A program made the translations under genes and the position numbers. This document shows, piece after piece, positions 17,914 through 28,393 of a DNA stretch of 48,056 nt; the first letter of the stretch is position 1; each line of letters opens with the position of its first letter. The stretch is from Methylococcaceae bacterium. Its GTDB lineage: Bacteria > Pseudomonadota > Gammaproteobacteria > Methylococcales > Methylomonadaceae. Under the pieces are notes generated by a model, which was not told where the DNA came from, did no database searches, and worked only from the letters and a program-made list of their open reading frames with translations. The stretch covers positions 3,756 to 51,811 of the forward strand of contig DTSI01000104.1 in the NCBI GenBank assembly GCA_012965425.1, in the 5' to 3' direction.

Positions 17914-18696
17914 TTAAAGTTTGTTTTTATTATTGTTATGGGCTGATTCGACCTGTTCCCCTGTATGACCGAAGCGCCGCTGCCTATTTTGATAATCGAA
18001 AATAGCCTCCCTCAAATAATCTTCGTTAAAGTCAGGCCACAGTACCGCACTGTTAAAGAATTCGGTATACGCCATTTGCCATAACATAAAATTACTGATT
18101 CTTTTTTCACCCCCGGTCCGTATAAACAAATCCGGATCACCCATCCCTGCTGTTTCTAAATAACCTTCAAACAACTGTTCGGTTACCTTAAAATTACGGT
18201 CATTATTTGCAACAGCCTGTTGAATCATTTTCTCAGCCGCCTGACAAATATCCCATCGACCGCCATAATTTGCGGCAATCACCAACGTCATGCCTGTATT
18301 TCCACAGGTTAATTGTTCGCTTTCGCTAATCTTATCTTGCAACGCCTGAGAAAAAGCACTGCGATCACCGATAAAAAGTAAGCGAATCCTATTTTCATTT
18401 AAACGCTTAACTTCCTGCTTAAGCATGGTCATGAACAAGCGCATCAAGATGTCAATCTCCTCCTTGGGCCTGCGCCAGTTCTCACTACTAAAAGCAAACA
18501 GGCTTAAAATCTCTACGCCCTGCTGAACACAATACTCAACGGTTCGCCGCACCGCTTTCGAACCGGCATGATGCCCAGCTGTTCGCGGCAAGTGCTTCGC
18601 TTGCGCCCACCGGCCATTACCGTCCATGACAATAGCAATGTGTTTCGGTGTTTTTACGCCGATCGCTTCACCCTTGATGTTGGCCACTGTATTCAT
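17914..18696 (-). CDS. uppS: Undecaprenyl diphosphate synthase
   Basis: Adds eight isoprene units to farnesyl diphosphate to make the lipid carrier for peptidoglycan and LPS. Motifs are IVMDGNGRWAQ (catalytic Asp), SLFAFSSENWRRP, and DLFIRTGGEKRISNFMLWQ. Length is 260, with a slightly extended N-terminus; the ribosome site before the ATG at 18696 is weak. Confidence 0.96.
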   Translation of the reverse strand: MNTVANIKGEAIGVKTPKHIAIVMDGNGRWAQAKHLPRTAGHHAGSKAVRRTVEYCVQQGVEILSLFAFSSENWRRPKEEIDILMRLFMTMLKQEVKRLNENRIRLLFIGDRSAFSQALQDKISESEQLTCGNTGMTLVIAANYGGRWDICQAAEKMIQQAVANNDRNFKVTEQLFEGYLETAGMGDPDLFIRTGGEKRISNFMLWQMAYTEFFNSAVLWPDFNEDYLREAIFDYQNRQRRFGHTGEQVESAHNNNKNKL

Positions 18697-18721
18697 GTCT
18701 TTTTTAATGAATGCTTAAATC

Positions 18722-19279
18722 CTAAAAAGACATTAAATCAGCTTCTTTTTTTTCCAAGAGTTTTTCCACGGCCCTAACATAACTGTCAGTTATTTTTTGA
18801 ATCTTTTCTTCGCCTTTACGTGACTCGTCCTCGGAGATCATTTTCTCTTTCAAAGCTTCTTTGATTTCAGAATTTGCATCCCGGCGAATACTCCGGATAG
18901 AAATCCGGCCATTTTCAACTTCGTTCTTAACCAATTTTACCAAATCACGACGGCGATCTTCGGTTAACGGTGGCAACGGTATACGAATCACCGTGCCGCT
19001 TGTTGCGGGATTTAAGCCCAAATCAGAGGCCAATATCGCTTTCTCAATAGCTTGAACCATCCCTTGCTCCCAAGGGGTGACCGTTAACGTTCTAGAGTCT
19101 TCCACAGCCACGTTTGCAACCTGTGTTAAGGCCGTATCCGTGCCATAGTACGACACTTGTACTTGATTTAATAAACTGGGGTGTGCTCGCCCGGTTCTTA
19201 TTTTCAAAAAGGCCTGCTTTACTGCTTCAACACTTTTAGTCATCCGTGCAGAAGCATCTTGCTCTATATCACTAATCAT
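18722..19279 (-). CDS. frr: Ribosome recycling factor
   Basis: Splits post-termination ribosomes together with EF-G. The 185-residue length and the stretches [22 protein letters not shown] and [15 protein letters not shown] are typical. Its ATG overlaps the pyrH stop as ATGA. Confidence 0.97.
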   Translation of the reverse strand: MISDIEQDASARMTKSVEAVKQAFLKIRTGRAHPSLLNQVQVSYYGTDTALTQVANVAVEDSRTLTVTPWEQGMVQAIEKAILASDLGLNPATSGTVIRIPLPPLTEDRRRDLVKLVKNEVENGRISIRSIRRDANSEIKEALKEKMISEDESRKGEEKIQKITDSYVRAVEKLLEKKEADLMSF

Positions 19280-20004
19280 GGCTCACCTCTAGCCGTTATT
19301 AAAGAGCCCAAATCCTCACCTTGCATTAACCGCATAATGGCACCCGGCTCAAAAATATTCATCACCCGCAGTGATAAATTATTATCACGACACAATACTA
19401 AAGCGGTCGCATCCATAACACCCAACCGTTGATCAAGCGCTTCATCAAAAGTAAGATGCTTATACAATAACGCATCCGTATATTTTGCAGGATCTTTTGA
19501 ATAAACACCTTCCACATTAGTGGCCTTAATCAAAAGATCAGCATTGATCTCAACAGCTCGTAAACTGGCGGCAGAGTCCGTAGTAAAAAAAGGATTACCC
19601 ATCCCGGCGGCAAAAATGGCCACCCGGCCTTTTTCCAAATGCCGGACGGCACGGCGACGAATATAATCCTCACAAACCTGATTAATTTGCAAGGCTGACA
19701 TCACCCGTACCGGTTGGTCAATACATTCTAAGGCATCTTGCATCGCCATCGCGTTAATGACTGTTGCCAACATTCCCATGTGATCACTGGTGACACGGTC
19801 AAAACCTTCAGAGGCCTTTTGCGCACCACGCAGTATATTACCGCCACCGATAACCAAACCCACTTCAACGCCAGCATCACACAATTCTTTGATTTCAGCG
19901 GCTAAACGACTCAATATCTTGCCGTCGATACTGCCACCTTCTTCACTCATCAACGCTTCGCCACTTAACTTCAGCAAAATACGTCGACAAATCATAGTCG
20001 TCAT
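19276..20004 (-). CDS. pyrH: UMP kinase PyrH
   Basis: Phosphorylates UMP to UDP in pyrimidine synthesis; a hexameric amino-acid-kinase-fold enzyme. [20 protein letters not shown], the [20 protein letters not shown] helix and [12 protein letters not shown] are present. Length 242 is normal. ATG codons at residues 1 and 4 are both possible starts. Confidence 0.96.
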   Translation of the reverse strand: MTTMICRRILLKLSGEALMSEEGGSIDGKILSRLAAEIKELCDAGVEVGLVIGGGNILRGAQKASEGFDRVTSDHMGMLATVINAMAMQDALECIDQPVRVMSALQINQVCEDYIRRRAVRHLEKGRVAIFAAGMGNPFFTTDSAASLRAVEINADLLIKATNVEGVYSKDPAKYTDALLYKHLTFDEALDQRLGVMDATALVLCRDNNLSLRVMNIFEPGAIMRLMQGEDLGSLITARGEP

Positions 20005-20074
20005 AATGAGTCTCCTTATCCTAAATCAATATAGCAACAAGAGGAGCGATTCTAGCACAGCCTTGGGGTAAAAG

Positions 20075-20953
20075 TTATCCGCCGCGAACTTGAGCCATCA
20101 CTTCATCAGCAAAGTTTTCTTCTTTCTTTTCGATGCCTTCACCTACTTCAAAACGCTCAAAACGAATGACGGCATTACCTTGATCAGCAACGATCTTCGC
20201 GACTGTTTGCTTATCATCTTTAATAAAGGCCTGTCCCAACAAGGTGACCTCTGCTAAATATTTCTTAATGCGTCCCGTCACCATTTTTTCAATAATGGCT
20301 GCCGGTTTACCGCTTTCAGCAGCTTGAGCTGAAAAAATATCTTTTTCTTTAGCAATCATCTCAGCCGGCACATTCTCTTCGCCGACACAAAATGGTTTAG
20401 TCGCGGCGACATGCATAGCAATATCTTTGCCTAACGCAGCATCCGCCTTCTGTAATTCAACAATAACACCGATGCGACTGCCGTGAAGATAAGAAGCCAT
20501 ACCGCCTTGTGAAGCAAATTTTTTATATCGTCTAACGGTAATATTCTCACCTAACTTTGCAATCATTTCACGGCGAACACCGTCTACCGTTTGACCATTC
20601 GCTAAACCTAAAACATTGATGTCTTCAATCGTTTCATCGTTTGCCAGCAATACCGCTTCCGCAACCGCTGCTGCAAAACCTTTAAATTCATCTCCTTTCG
20701 AGACAAAATCTGTTTCACAATTAACGTCAACCATCGCGACTGTTTTACCGTCGTCACTGACTTTAACGCCAATTGTACCTTCTGCTGCAATGCGCCCTGA
20801 TTTCTTATCCGCTTTTGCCAGACCTGCTTTACGCATTTGGTCTACTGCCAATTCCAAATCACCTTCTGTTGCAGTCAGAGCACGTTTACATTCCATCATG
20901 CCTGAGCCCGTTCTTTCACGCAGTTCTTTTACCATTGCCGCTGAAATTTTCAT
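20075..20953 (-). CDS. tsf: Elongation factor Ts
   Basis: Nucleotide exchange factor for EF-Tu. The N-terminal VKELRERTGSGMMECKRAL and the core VDVNCETDFVSKGDEF are diagnostic. Length is 292. It follows rpsB after a 121-base gap that contains an attenuator-like hairpin. Confidence 0.97.
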   Translation of the reverse strand: MKISAAMVKELRERTGSGMMECKRALTATEGDLELAVDQMRKAGLAKADKKSGRIAAEGTIGVKVSDDGKTVAMVDVNCETDFVSKGDEFKGFAAAVAEAVLLANDETIEDINVLGLANGQTVDGVRREMIAKLGENITVRRYKKFASQGGMASYLHGSRIGVIVELQKADAALGKDIAMHVAATKPFCVGEENVPAEMIAKEKDIFSAQAAESGKPAAIIEKMVTGRIKKYLAEVTLLGQAFIKDDKQTVAKIVADQGNAVIRFERFEVGEGIEKKEENFADEVMAQVRGG

Positions 20954-20983
20954 ATCTTTTTCACCTTAAACTATCTTTTATCT

Positions 20984-21012
20984 ATAAAAACGCCCCCACG
21001 AGTGGAGGCGTT
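20984..21012 (-). terminator. Attenuator-type hairpin between rpsB and tsf
   Basis: Read on minus, AACGCC and GGCGTT enclose an inner CCA/TGG stem with one mismatch and a tight loop, followed by TTTTT. A partial terminator here would lower tsf expression relative to rpsB, as known in E. coli. Confidence 0.75.
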
Positions 21013-21074
21013 CAATTAAATTCGCTAACGTAATTTATAGCGTCAACGAAAGTCGTTAACTTGTCACCAAGATC

Positions 21075-21821
21075 CTATTCGGCTGCGCCTGCTTCTTCTG
21101 GCATCTCGACGAAATCATCTTTAACCCCGCCTAAATTCGCCGCTTTTGCTTCTAAAACAGCTGCTGATGCGCTTTGGCAATAAAGCTTAATAGCACGAAT
21201 CGAGTCATCGTTGCCTGGAATCATGTAGTCAACCAATTCTGGAGAATTATTCGTATCGACAATTCCAATCACCGGAACACCTAATTTCTTTGCTTCGTTA
21301 ACTGCATTTTTTTCATAGCCCACATCAAAAACAAATACAGCATCAGGAACACCTCTCATTTCTTTAATGCCACCGACACTGCGCTCCAATTTTTCCATTT
21401 CACGCTGCATGCCCAACGCTTCTTTCTTATTAAAACGTTGATTAATGGTGCCATCCGCTGTCATTGCCTCTAATTCTTTCAACCGATTAATTGATTTCTT
21501 AATGGTTTTAAAATTAGTCAACATACCCCCTAACCAGCGATGGTTAACATACGGCATACCACAACGGTTCGCTTCTTCTACCACTGTTTTACGTGCCGCT
21601 TTCTTCGTACCAACAAATAAAATAGTGCCTTTCTTAGCGGCAATTTTGCCGATAAAATTTATGGCATCATTGTATAAAGGCAATGTTTTTTCTAAATCGA
21701 TGATATGAATGCTACTACGTGCCCCAAAAATGAACGGTGCCATTTTTGGATTCCAATAGCGTGTTTGATGACCAAAATGAACGCCAGCTTCTAACATCTG
21801 ACGCATGGTTACTGCTGCCAT
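21075..21821 (-). CDS. rpsB: 30S ribosomal protein S2
   Basis: Ribosomal protein. The 248 residues include [42 protein letters not shown] and [23 protein letters not shown] good ribosome site (AGGAG) lies 8 bases before the ATG. It heads the long minus-strand block and has a leader of about 144 bases from the predicted promoter, with a hairpin that may serve feedback control by S2. Confidence 0.98.
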   Translation of the reverse strand: MAAVTMRQMLEAGVHFGHQTRYWNPKMAPFIFGARSSIHIIDLEKTLPLYNDAINFIGKIAAKKGTILFVGTKKAARKTVVEEANRCGMPYVNHRWLGGMLTNFKTIKKSINRLKELEAMTADGTINQRFNKKEALGMQREMEKLERSVGGIKEMRGVPDAVFVFDVGYEKNAVNEAKKLGVPVIGIVDTNNSPELVDYMIPGNDDSIRAIKLYCQSASAAVLEAKAANLGGVKDDFVEMPEEAGAAE

Positions 21822-21856
21822 GTATAATACTCCTAAAATTATTCTGCCTGATTAAA

Positions 21857-21897
21857 CATCAAGCAAAGGGTTACGCCTCCACCCATCCCATTTGATG
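21857..21897 (-). promoter_or_regulatory. Possible S2 leader hairpin
   Basis: On minus, CATCAA (from 21897) pairs with TTGATG (to 21857), with a further GGG/CCC pairing inside the loop side, in the untranslated leader of rpsB. Gammaproteobacterial rpsB leaders are known to bind S2; whether this folds the same way is inferred. Confidence 0.4.
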
Positions 21898-21971
21898 ACC
21901 TATCCGCTAAATTTGCAGCTAAAATAGGCACCCTATCAAACGTGACGATTAGGTGTGAGAATTAACTTCTC

Positions 21972-22000
21972 TTTATACCATATTTTGCAGCCATCAACAA
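21972..22000 (-). promoter_or_regulatory. Sigma-70 promoter for rpsB
   Basis: On minus, TTGTTG (21995-22000) and TATAAA (21972-21977) are separated by exactly 17 bases. Transcription would start near 21965. Confidence 0.6.
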
Positions 22001-22009
22001 TTACTTATC

Positions 22010-22018
22010 TGCTAAAAT
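22010..22018 (+). promoter_or_regulatory. Extended -10 promoter for map
   Basis: TGCTAAAAT is an extended -10 element; the start would fall near 22025, 29 bases before the map ATG. No good -35 is seen, as usual for extended -10 promoters. The upstream half overlaps the divergent rpsB promoter. Confidence 0.45.
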
Positions 22019-22053
22019 GCCATTTTACTCGAAACAATTTAAAATACGCCCTT

Positions 22054-22818
22054 ATGAGTATCACAATAAACACCCCCGATGATATCGCAAAAATGCGTAT
22101 CGCAGGCCAACTCGCGGCTGAAGTTCTTGAGATCATTGAACCTCATGTCGTACCGGGCATCACCACAGAAGAACTCGATCAAATCTGCCATAATTATATT
22201 GTTAATACCCAACAAGCTATACCGGCCCCGCTTAACTACCGCGGCTTCCCAAAATCAATCTGCACCTCAATAAATTTTCAGGTCTGCCACGGCATCCCAG
22301 GACCTAAAAAACTTAAAAAAGGCGACATCGTCAATATTGATATTACCGTTATCAAAGACGGTTACCACGGCGATACCAGTAAAATGTTTCCAGTCGGCAC
22401 GATTAGTCCTCACGCCAAAAGACTGATTCAAATCACACAAGAATCCATGTTCAAAGGCATTGAGCAAGTCAAACCCGGCGCTACTCTTGGTGACATTGGC
22501 TATGCCATACAAAAACATGCTGAATCTAACCGCTACTCAATCGTGAGAGAATTTAGCGGTCACGGTATCGGGAAAAAATTCCACGATGACCCGCATGTTT
22601 TACATTTTGGAAAACCCGGTCAGGGCTTGTCTATAGATTCAGGCATGATCTTCACCATAGAACCGATGCTCAATATCGGAAAACGCAACGTCAAAATCCT
22701 GTCCGATGGCTGGACCGCTGTCACCAAAGACCGTTCACTCTCAGCACAATTTGAACACACCATCCTAGTTACAGAAACCGGTTATGATATTTTAACGCTA
22801 CGCCAAGAAGAAAAATGA
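22054..22818 (+). CDS. map: Methionine aminopeptidase type I
   Basis: Removes the starting methionine from new proteins. I start at the ATG at 22054 (MSITINTPDDIAKMR), giving 254 residues; the longer open frame from 21955 crosses the promoter region. Metal ligands are visible: Asp residues in VNIDITVIKDGYHGD, His in FSGHGIGKKFHDDP, Glu in FTIEPM and Glu in QFEHT. No good ribosome site precedes the ATG. The stop overlaps glnD as ATGA. Confidence 0.96.
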   Translation: MSITINTPDDIAKMRIAGQLAAEVLEIIEPHVVPGITTEELDQICHNYIVNTQQAIPAPLNYRGFPKSICTSINFQVCHGIPGPKKLKKGDIVNIDITVIKDGYHGDTSKMFPVGTISPHAKRLIQITQESMFKGIEQVKPGATLGDIGYAIQKHAESNRYSIVREFSGHGIGKKFHDDPHVLHFGKPGQGLSIDSGMIFTIEPMLNIGKRNVKILSDGWTAVTKDRSLSAQFEHTILVTETGYDILTLRQEEK

Positions 22819-25487
22819 CCGCATCCAGTTATCTAGAAACATTAAAAAACCTCTTTAGCGCCGATAATGCGACGGCTTTAGTCAAACAACAACTACACCG
22901 CCAACAACAAACGATTTTCGCCCAATTCGACCCGGATCATTCGGTAGACACACTGCTACAGCAGCGCTCACAACTCATTGACGATACGCTCAGCGCCTAC
23001 TGGAAACATATTTTAGGCGACCACTCTCAATTTGCCGCCTTACTGGCTATTGGCGGCTATGGTCGCCAAGAAATGTTTCCACACTCCGATGTCGATATTC
23101 TCATCTTACTTACCCAAGAAACATTAACCCCTACCCAAACCCATTTACTGGAAAAATTCTCCAGCACCCTCTGGGATATAGGCCTAAAACCCGGACAAAG
23201 TATCCGCACGTTAAAAGAATGCGCAGCCCTTGCCAATGATGACCAGTCGGTTATGACCAGCATTATTGAGTCACGATTAATTACCGGCAACAGCGCGCTT
23301 CTTGAACAGCTCAATAGCCAAACAACCACTGACATCATGTGGTCTTCAACACAATATTTTGATGCAAAACTGAAAGAACGCGCGCAACGACACAGTAAAT
23401 TTCACGACACTGCCTACAACCTTGAACCCAATATTAAAGAAGGCCCCGGAGGACTTCGCGATATTCAGACCTTTAACTGGGTTTTTAATCGTCATTATCA
23501 ACAAAAATCCCCCCAGCCTTTAATTGACCTTAACTATTTGTCAACAGCCGAACACCAAGAACTCATTGCCGACACCCAAATTTTATGGCGTATCCGCTAT
23601 GCCTTACACCGCTTAACCAACAAAGACGAAAATCGCTTATTATTTGATTTTCAACGAGAGCTCGCAGAGCAATTTGGCTTTGAAGCACCGGGGAATGGTG
23701 CTATCGAGCAATTCATGCAGCTCTATTTTAAAACCGTGGTCGGCCTTGAACGTCTCAATGAAGTGCTACTACAATTATTTCAAGAACGCGTCATCAACAC
23801 CCAGGATGACCGCCCTGAATTATTAAACGATGACTTTCATATCTCCCGTGGTTATATTGAAGCCATTGACAGCAACCTTTTTAACCGTTCGCCTAAAGCG
23901 TTACTGGAAGTTTTTCTTTTATGCCAACAACACGCCCAGATTAAAGACATTAGCGCCAAAACCATTCGTCTGATTCAACATAGCCTGCACTTAATTGATG
24001 ATGAATTTCGTGCTCATAAAGAGTCACGCCGCTTATTCATGGAGATTCTAAAACAGCCCGAAGGCACGACGCACCAACTACGACGAATGAATCGCTATGG
24101 CCTGTTAGCGGCCTACTTACCTTGCTTTAAAAACATCGTTTCGCGCATGCAATACGATTTATTTCATATTCATACAGTTGATGAACACACCCTCTTTGTC
24201 ATCAGAAACTTAAGACGTTTTGCGCTTAATAAGCACAATCATGAAGTTCCTTTTTGTAACGATATTTTTCTGCTGATCCCAAAACCGGAAGTGCTTTACC
24301 TCGCCGGACTTTTCCATGATATTGCAAAAGGCAGGGGCGGCGACCATTCTGTCATCGGCCAAGATATCGCCCAACAGTTTTGTCAAGATCACGCTTTGCC
24401 TGATCACGACACTACACTGATTGTCTGGCTAGTACGCCACCATCTGATTATGTCGACAACCGCACAACATAAAGACATTAGTGATCCGGAAATTATTCAC
24501 ACTTTTGCAGAGCAAATAGGCACACAGGAACGACTCAACCACCTTTATCTACTGACTGTCGCTGATATCCGCGCCACCAATCCAACACTCTGGAATTCTT
24601 GGAAAAACAGCCTATTAAAAGAACTTTATCTTTCAACCAACGCCGCCCTAGAACACGGCCTGGAAAACCCTGTTGTACAAAAAGACCATATAAAAAACAC
24701 CCAGAACGAGGCTAAAAACGACCTTATACTCAAAGGGATACCCCTTGAAACCATTGAGAAAGCCTGGGAACACCTAGATGATAACTATTTTATCAAGCAT
24801 TCAGCCGATGAAATAATCTGGCACACCATTGGCATCGCTTCAATCGATAACGACAATAACAACCTGCCATTAGTCTTGCTCAGACCACAAACCCTACGCG
24901 GTAGCGCTGAAGTCTTTATCTTTACCAGGGATGATGGACCGATCTTTTCAGTGTGTACTGACATTCTCGACCAATTAGGCTTATCTATCTTAGATGCCAG
25001 AATTACCACCACACAAAACGAATATGTCTTAAATAGCTTTCACGTCCTTGAGCAATCAGGCGAACCCATCAATAACCTCATTAAAGAAATTAATTTAAGC
25101 GCTCAAATTCGTAACCGATTACTGAACAAAAATTACAAAGGCCGTGAAAACATTAATCGCCTCTCACGTCAGGCTAAATACTTCCCGATCAAAACCCAAG
25201 TTATTTTTCATGACGACCCTAAAAAACAACACACCATTTTAGAGCTCATCAGTACTGATAGCCCGGGACTACTCTCCAAAGTCGGGCGGATTTTTCAGGA
25301 AAATAATATTACCCTGCATAACGCCAAAATATCAACCATTGGCGGGCGCGTGGAAGACCGGTTTTATATCACAGACCTAGAACATAAAAGCATCACTGAC
25401 CCCAAAAAACTCAATAGCCTAAAAAATGATCTGCTGACCTGTTTAACCAAGGACAGGGCTGCGCATTCATCCGTCTTAACTGATTAA
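22815..25487 (+). CDS. glnD: Bifunctional PII uridylyltransferase/uridylyl-removing enzyme
   Basis: Nitrogen sensor that adds UMP to, or removes it from, PII proteins according to glutamine level. The 890 residues show the nucleotidyltransferase motif GGYGRQEMFPHSDVDIL (about residue 77), the KEGPGGLRDIQ segment, the HD domain LYLAGLFHDIAKGRGGDHS, and two C-terminal ACT domains (VFIFTRDDGPIFS and LELISTDSPGLLSKVG). Full length and intact, and translationally coupled to map. Confidence 0.97.
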   Translation: MTASSYLETLKNLFSADNATALVKQQLHRQQQTIFAQFDPDHSVDTLLQQRSQLIDDTLSAYWKHILGDHSQFAALLAIGGYGRQEMFPHSDVDILILLTQETLTPTQTHLLEKFSSTLWDIGLKPGQSIRTLKECAALANDDQSVMTSIIESRLITGNSALLEQLNSQTTTDIMWSSTQYFDAKLKERAQRHSKFHDTAYNLEPNIKEGPGGLRDIQTFNWVFNRHYQQKSPQPLIDLNYLSTAEHQELIADTQILWRIRYALHRLTNKDENRLLFDFQRELAEQFGFEAPGNGAIEQFMQLYFKTVVGLERLNEVLLQLFQERVINTQDDRPELLNDDFHISRGYIEAIDSNLFNRSPKALLEVFLLCQQHAQIKDISAKTIRLIQHSLHLIDDEFRAHKESRRLFMEILKQPEGTTHQLRRMNRYGLLAAYLPCFKNIVSRMQYDLFHIHTVDEHTLFVIRNLRRFALNKHNHEVPFCNDIFLLIPKPEVLYLAGLFHDIAKGRGGDHSVIGQDIAQQFCQDHALPDHDTTLIVWLVRHHLIMSTTAQHKDISDPEIIHTFAEQIGTQERLNHLYLLTVADIRATNPTLWNSWKNSLLKELYLSTNAALEHGLENPVVQKDHIKNTQNEAKNDLILKGIPLETIEKAWEHLDDNYFIKHSADEIIWHTIGIASIDNDNNNLPLVLLRPQTLRGSAEVFIFTRDDGPIFSVCTDILDQLGLSILDARITTTQNEYVLNSFHVLEQSGEPINNLIKEINLSAQIRNRLLNKNYKGRENINRLSRQAKYFPIKTQVIFHDDPKKQHTILELISTDSPGLLSKVGRIFQENNITLHNAKISTIGGRVEDRFYITDLEHKSITDPKKLNSLKNDLLTCLTKDRAAHSSVLTD

Positions 25488-25494
25488 TCCTATC

Positions 25495-26295
25495 GTGCAA
25501 ACCTTTCTTATTGTTATTCAACGTGCTTTTTTATTTATAAGCCTCAGCACGCTGGTCGGCTGCGCTACCACGGCAACCGGACGCAAACAACTCATCCTAA
25601 TGCCAGAAACTCAAATCAACAGCATGGGAACGACCGCCTTCCAAGACCTAAAAGCAACTAAGAAAGTACGCCCAGAAGGTAAAGCCGTTAACTATATCAA
25701 CTGTATCAGCCAAGCGATGATCACAACGCTTAACAATGGCCCCTGGGAAATTGCTTTATTCCTTGATGACAGCCCGAACGCCTTTGCTTTACCCGGTAAT
25801 AAAATAGGAATCCACAGCGGCCTCATCACCCTTACCAACAACCCAGATCAACTCGCGGCGGTTATTGGTCATGAAATTAGTCATGTGCTGGCCCGTCACA
25901 GCAATGAACGGTTATCTCAAAAATTTGCCTTACAACAAGGCCTTCTACTCAGCCAAAAGATCAGCGCGCCTAAAACCCTGATTGGAAAAACAGCATTAAG
26001 CCTACTCGGCCTTGGCAGCCATTACGGTATTCTCCTCCCCTTTAGCCGCTTACATGAACAAGAAGCTGATATTCTCGGGTTGGAATTAATGGCAAAAGCA
26101 GGCTTTGACCCCCAGCAGAGCATTACCTTGTGGCAAAAAATGGCCCAAGCAAACCAACAACAACCGTCTGAGTTTCTATCAACCCACCCCAGTTATCACC
26201 GTCGTATTGAAACATTACGTCAACACATGCCATCGGCATTAGCGCTCAGCGAAAGAGCCAGAGCTCTAGGCCGTAACCCACACTGCACCCCTTAA
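25495..26295 (+). CDS. M48-family zinc metallopeptidase, lipoprotein
   Basis: Probable envelope quality-control protease (LoiP/BepA-like M48 family). The N-terminus is a lipoprotein signal with lipobox LVGC at residues 20-23. The zinc site HEISH is at 126-130 in IGHEISHVLARHSNER, and the third ligand is the Glu in HEQEADILGLELMAKAGF. STHPSYHRRIETL matches the family C-terminal His motif. No TPR region follows (266 residues), so it is closer to LoiP than to full BepA. The start is GTG at 25495, 7 bases after glnD; dapC begins 3 bases after its stop. Confidence 0.9.
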   Translation: MQTFLIVIQRAFLFISLSTLVGCATTATGRKQLILMPETQINSMGTTAFQDLKATKKVRPEGKAVNYINCISQAMITTLNNGPWEIALFLDDSPNAFALPGNKIGIHSGLITLTNNPDQLAAVIGHEISHVLARHSNERLSQKFALQQGLLLSQKISAPKTLIGKTALSLLGLGSHYGILLPFSRLHEQEADILGLELMAKAGFDPQQSITLWQKMAQANQQQPSEFLSTHPSYHRRIETLRQHMPSALALSERARALGRNPHCTP

Positions 26296-26298
26296 CCT

Positions 26299-27495
26299 AT
26301 GAATCCTAAATTAAAGCAATTACACCCTTACCCCTTTGAGAAACTCAAACAACTCAACCACGGCATCGTTCCGCCCACCGATAAATCAGCCATTACTATG
26401 TCCATTGGCGAACCGAAACACCCCACGCCTCTATTTATTCAACAGGCACTGCAACAGCATTTACCCAGCTTGGTGAACTACCCCTCCACCCAGGGGACCG
26501 ACGAACTGCGCCAAACCATCGCTCACTGGGTGTGCCAGCGTTTTTCCATTGAGCCACAATTCATGACGCCTGAAAAAAATATCTTGCCCGTCAACGGCAC
26601 CCGTGAAGCATTATTCGCTTTTACGCAGACCCTTATTGACCCCAAAAAACAGCCCATCGTCATTATGCCAAACCCCTTCTACCAGATTTATGAAGGAGCG
26701 GCCCTCCTGGCCGGTGCTGAACCCTATTACCTCAATACCACCGCTGACAATAACTACTGTCCCGACTTTGACAGTATCCCTGCTGATATTCTTGAACGTT
26801 GTCAATTATTTTTCATCTGCTCACCCGGGAATCCGTCCGGCAGTGTGCTGGAGCAAAGTGACCATGAAAAACTAATCACACTTGCGCAAAACTATGACTT
26901 TGTGATTGCTGCTGATGAATGCTACAGCGAAATTTATGCCGATGAAAGCCGCCCGCCCCAAGGTTTATTACAAACGGCTTTTACAATGGGCAATAAGGAA
27001 TTTGACCGTTGCGTCATTTTTCACAGCCTGTCTAAACGCTCTAACGCTCCGGGATTACGTTCAGGCTTTGTTGCGGGCGATGCCGCCTTAATTAAACAAT
27101 TTCTGCACTACCGCACTTATCACGGCAGCGCCATGTCACTACCGGTTCAACATGCCAGTATTGCAGCTTGGCAAGATGAGGACCATGTTCTCGAAAATAG
27201 GAATTATTATCGCGAAAAATACGATGCAGTTATCAGAATCCTATCAGATGTCTGTATAATTTCACAACCACCGGGAAGTTTTTACATCTGGCTTAAAACA
27301 ACCATCGCCGATACAGAATTTGCTCGAGGACTGTTTGCATTAGAAAACGTTACCGTTCTCCCGGGAAGTTTTTTATCGCGAGAAGCCAATGGCATTAACC
27401 CAGGACAAAACCATGTAAGAATGGCCCTGGTCGCGCCATTAGACGACTGTATCGATGCGGCATACCGCATTAAACAATTTATTAAAACTTTATAA
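26299..27495 (+). CDS. dapC: Succinyldiaminopimelate transaminase DapC
   Basis: PLP aminotransferase of the succinylase branch of lysine/diaminopimelate synthesis. Class I motifs are [10 protein letters not shown], the [12 protein letters not shown] stretch, [21 protein letters not shown], and the PLP-lysine region [21 protein letters not shown]. Length is 398. It precedes dapD directly; dapE lies further on. Confidence 0.94.
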   Translation: MNPKLKQLHPYPFEKLKQLNHGIVPPTDKSAITMSIGEPKHPTPLFIQQALQQHLPSLVNYPSTQGTDELRQTIAHWVCQRFSIEPQFMTPEKNILPVNGTREALFAFTQTLIDPKKQPIVIMPNPFYQIYEGAALLAGAEPYYLNTTADNNYCPDFDSIPADILERCQLFFICSPGNPSGSVLEQSDHEKLITLAQNYDFVIAADECYSEIYADESRPPQGLLQTAFTMGNKEFDRCVIFHSLSKRSNAPGLRSGFVAGDAALIKQFLHYRTYHGSAMSLPVQHASIAAWQDEDHVLENRNYYREKYDAVIRILSDVCIISQPPGSFYIWLKTTIADTEFARGLFALENVTVLPGSFLSREANGINPGQNHVRMALVAPLDDCIDAAYRIKQFIKTL

Positions 27496-27505
27496 AAAAA
27501 TCAAC

Positions 27506-28324
27506 ATGAGACAATTAGAAAACATTATTAACGAAGCTTTTGAAAACCGTGCTGACATCACACCAAGCACAGCAACGCCTGAAGTCCGTAGTGCCGTTGA
27601 ACAAGCCATCAATCTACTCGATAGTGGAGAAGCCCGCGTTGCTGAAAAATCAAGCGGCGACTGGGTAGTCAATCAATGGCTTAAAAAAGCAGTTTTACTT
27701 TCTTTTAGAATTAATGAAAATCGTGTTATGGATGGCGGTGTTAATCGTTATTACGACAAAGTTGAAACAAAATTTGCCACTTACACCCCTGAAGATTTCC
27801 AAAAAGCCGGCGTTCGCGTTGTACCCAATGCAAATGCACGTCACGGTTCTTACATCGCCTCTGGCGCAATTTTGATGCCATCGTATGTCAATATTGGTGC
27901 TTACGTCGATAGCGGCACCATGGTAGACACCTGGGTGACCGTAGGCTCCTGCGCACAAATTGGTAAGAATGTGCATTTATCCGGCGGCGTTGGCATCGGT
28001 GGCGTCTTAGAACCTTTGCAAGCCGGCCCAACTATCATTGAAGACGACTGCTTTATCGGCGCACGTTCTGAAATTGTAGAGGGCGTAGTCGTTGAACAAG
28101 GTTCTGTTATCTCGATGGGTGTTTATATTGGCCAAAGCACTAAAATATTCAACCGCATGACCGGTGAAATCAGTTATGGCCGTATCCCAGCGGGTTCAGT
28201 TGTCGTCTCAGGCAACCTACCGGCTGCAGACGGTAGTCACAGCTTATATTGCGCCGTTATCATCAAACAAGTTGATGATCGTACGCGCAGCAAAACCGGT
28301 ATTAATGAATTATTAAGAGATTAA
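27506..28324 (+). CDS. dapD: Tetrahydrodipicolinate N-succinyltransferase DapD
   Basis: Succinylates tetrahydrodipicolinate. The start is the ATG at 27506 ([15 protein letters not shown]), 10 bases after dapC; the open frame begins earlier but inside dapC. The left-handed beta-helix hexapeptide region runs from about [20 protein letters not shown] to [17 protein letters not shown]. Length 273 is normal. It ends at a strong terminator. Confidence 0.96.
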   Translation: MRQLENIINEAFENRADITPSTATPEVRSAVEQAINLLDSGEARVAEKSSGDWVVNQWLKKAVLLSFRINENRVMDGGVNRYYDKVETKFATYTPEDFQKAGVRVVPNANARHGSYIASGAILMPSYVNIGAYVDSGTMVDTWVTVGSCAQIGKNVHLSGGVGIGGVLEPLQAGPTIIEDDCFIGARSEIVEGVVVEQGSVISMGVYIGQSTKIFNRMTGEISYGRIPAGSVVVSGNLPAADGSHSLYCAVIIKQVDDRTRSKTGINELLRD

Positions 28325-28342
28325 AAGTTCGTTAATCCTTAA

Positions 28343-28386
28343 AAAAGCCGCCAGACCGTTAATAACGGTCTGACGGCTTTTTATTT
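28343..28386. terminator. Bidirectional terminator after dapD
   Basis: Outer arms AAAGCCG and CGGCTTT and inner arms CAGACCGTT and AACGGTCTG form a long stem with one mismatch and a three-base loop. A-runs on the left and T-runs on the right let it stop dapD on plus and the small ORF at 28394 on minus. Confidence 0.9.
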
Positions 28387-28393
28387 TTAAAGA

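Noticed and set aside
20616-20969. 117-codon ORF antisense to tsf
   Set aside because: It is a shadow of a highly conserved gene, without ribosome site or protein features.
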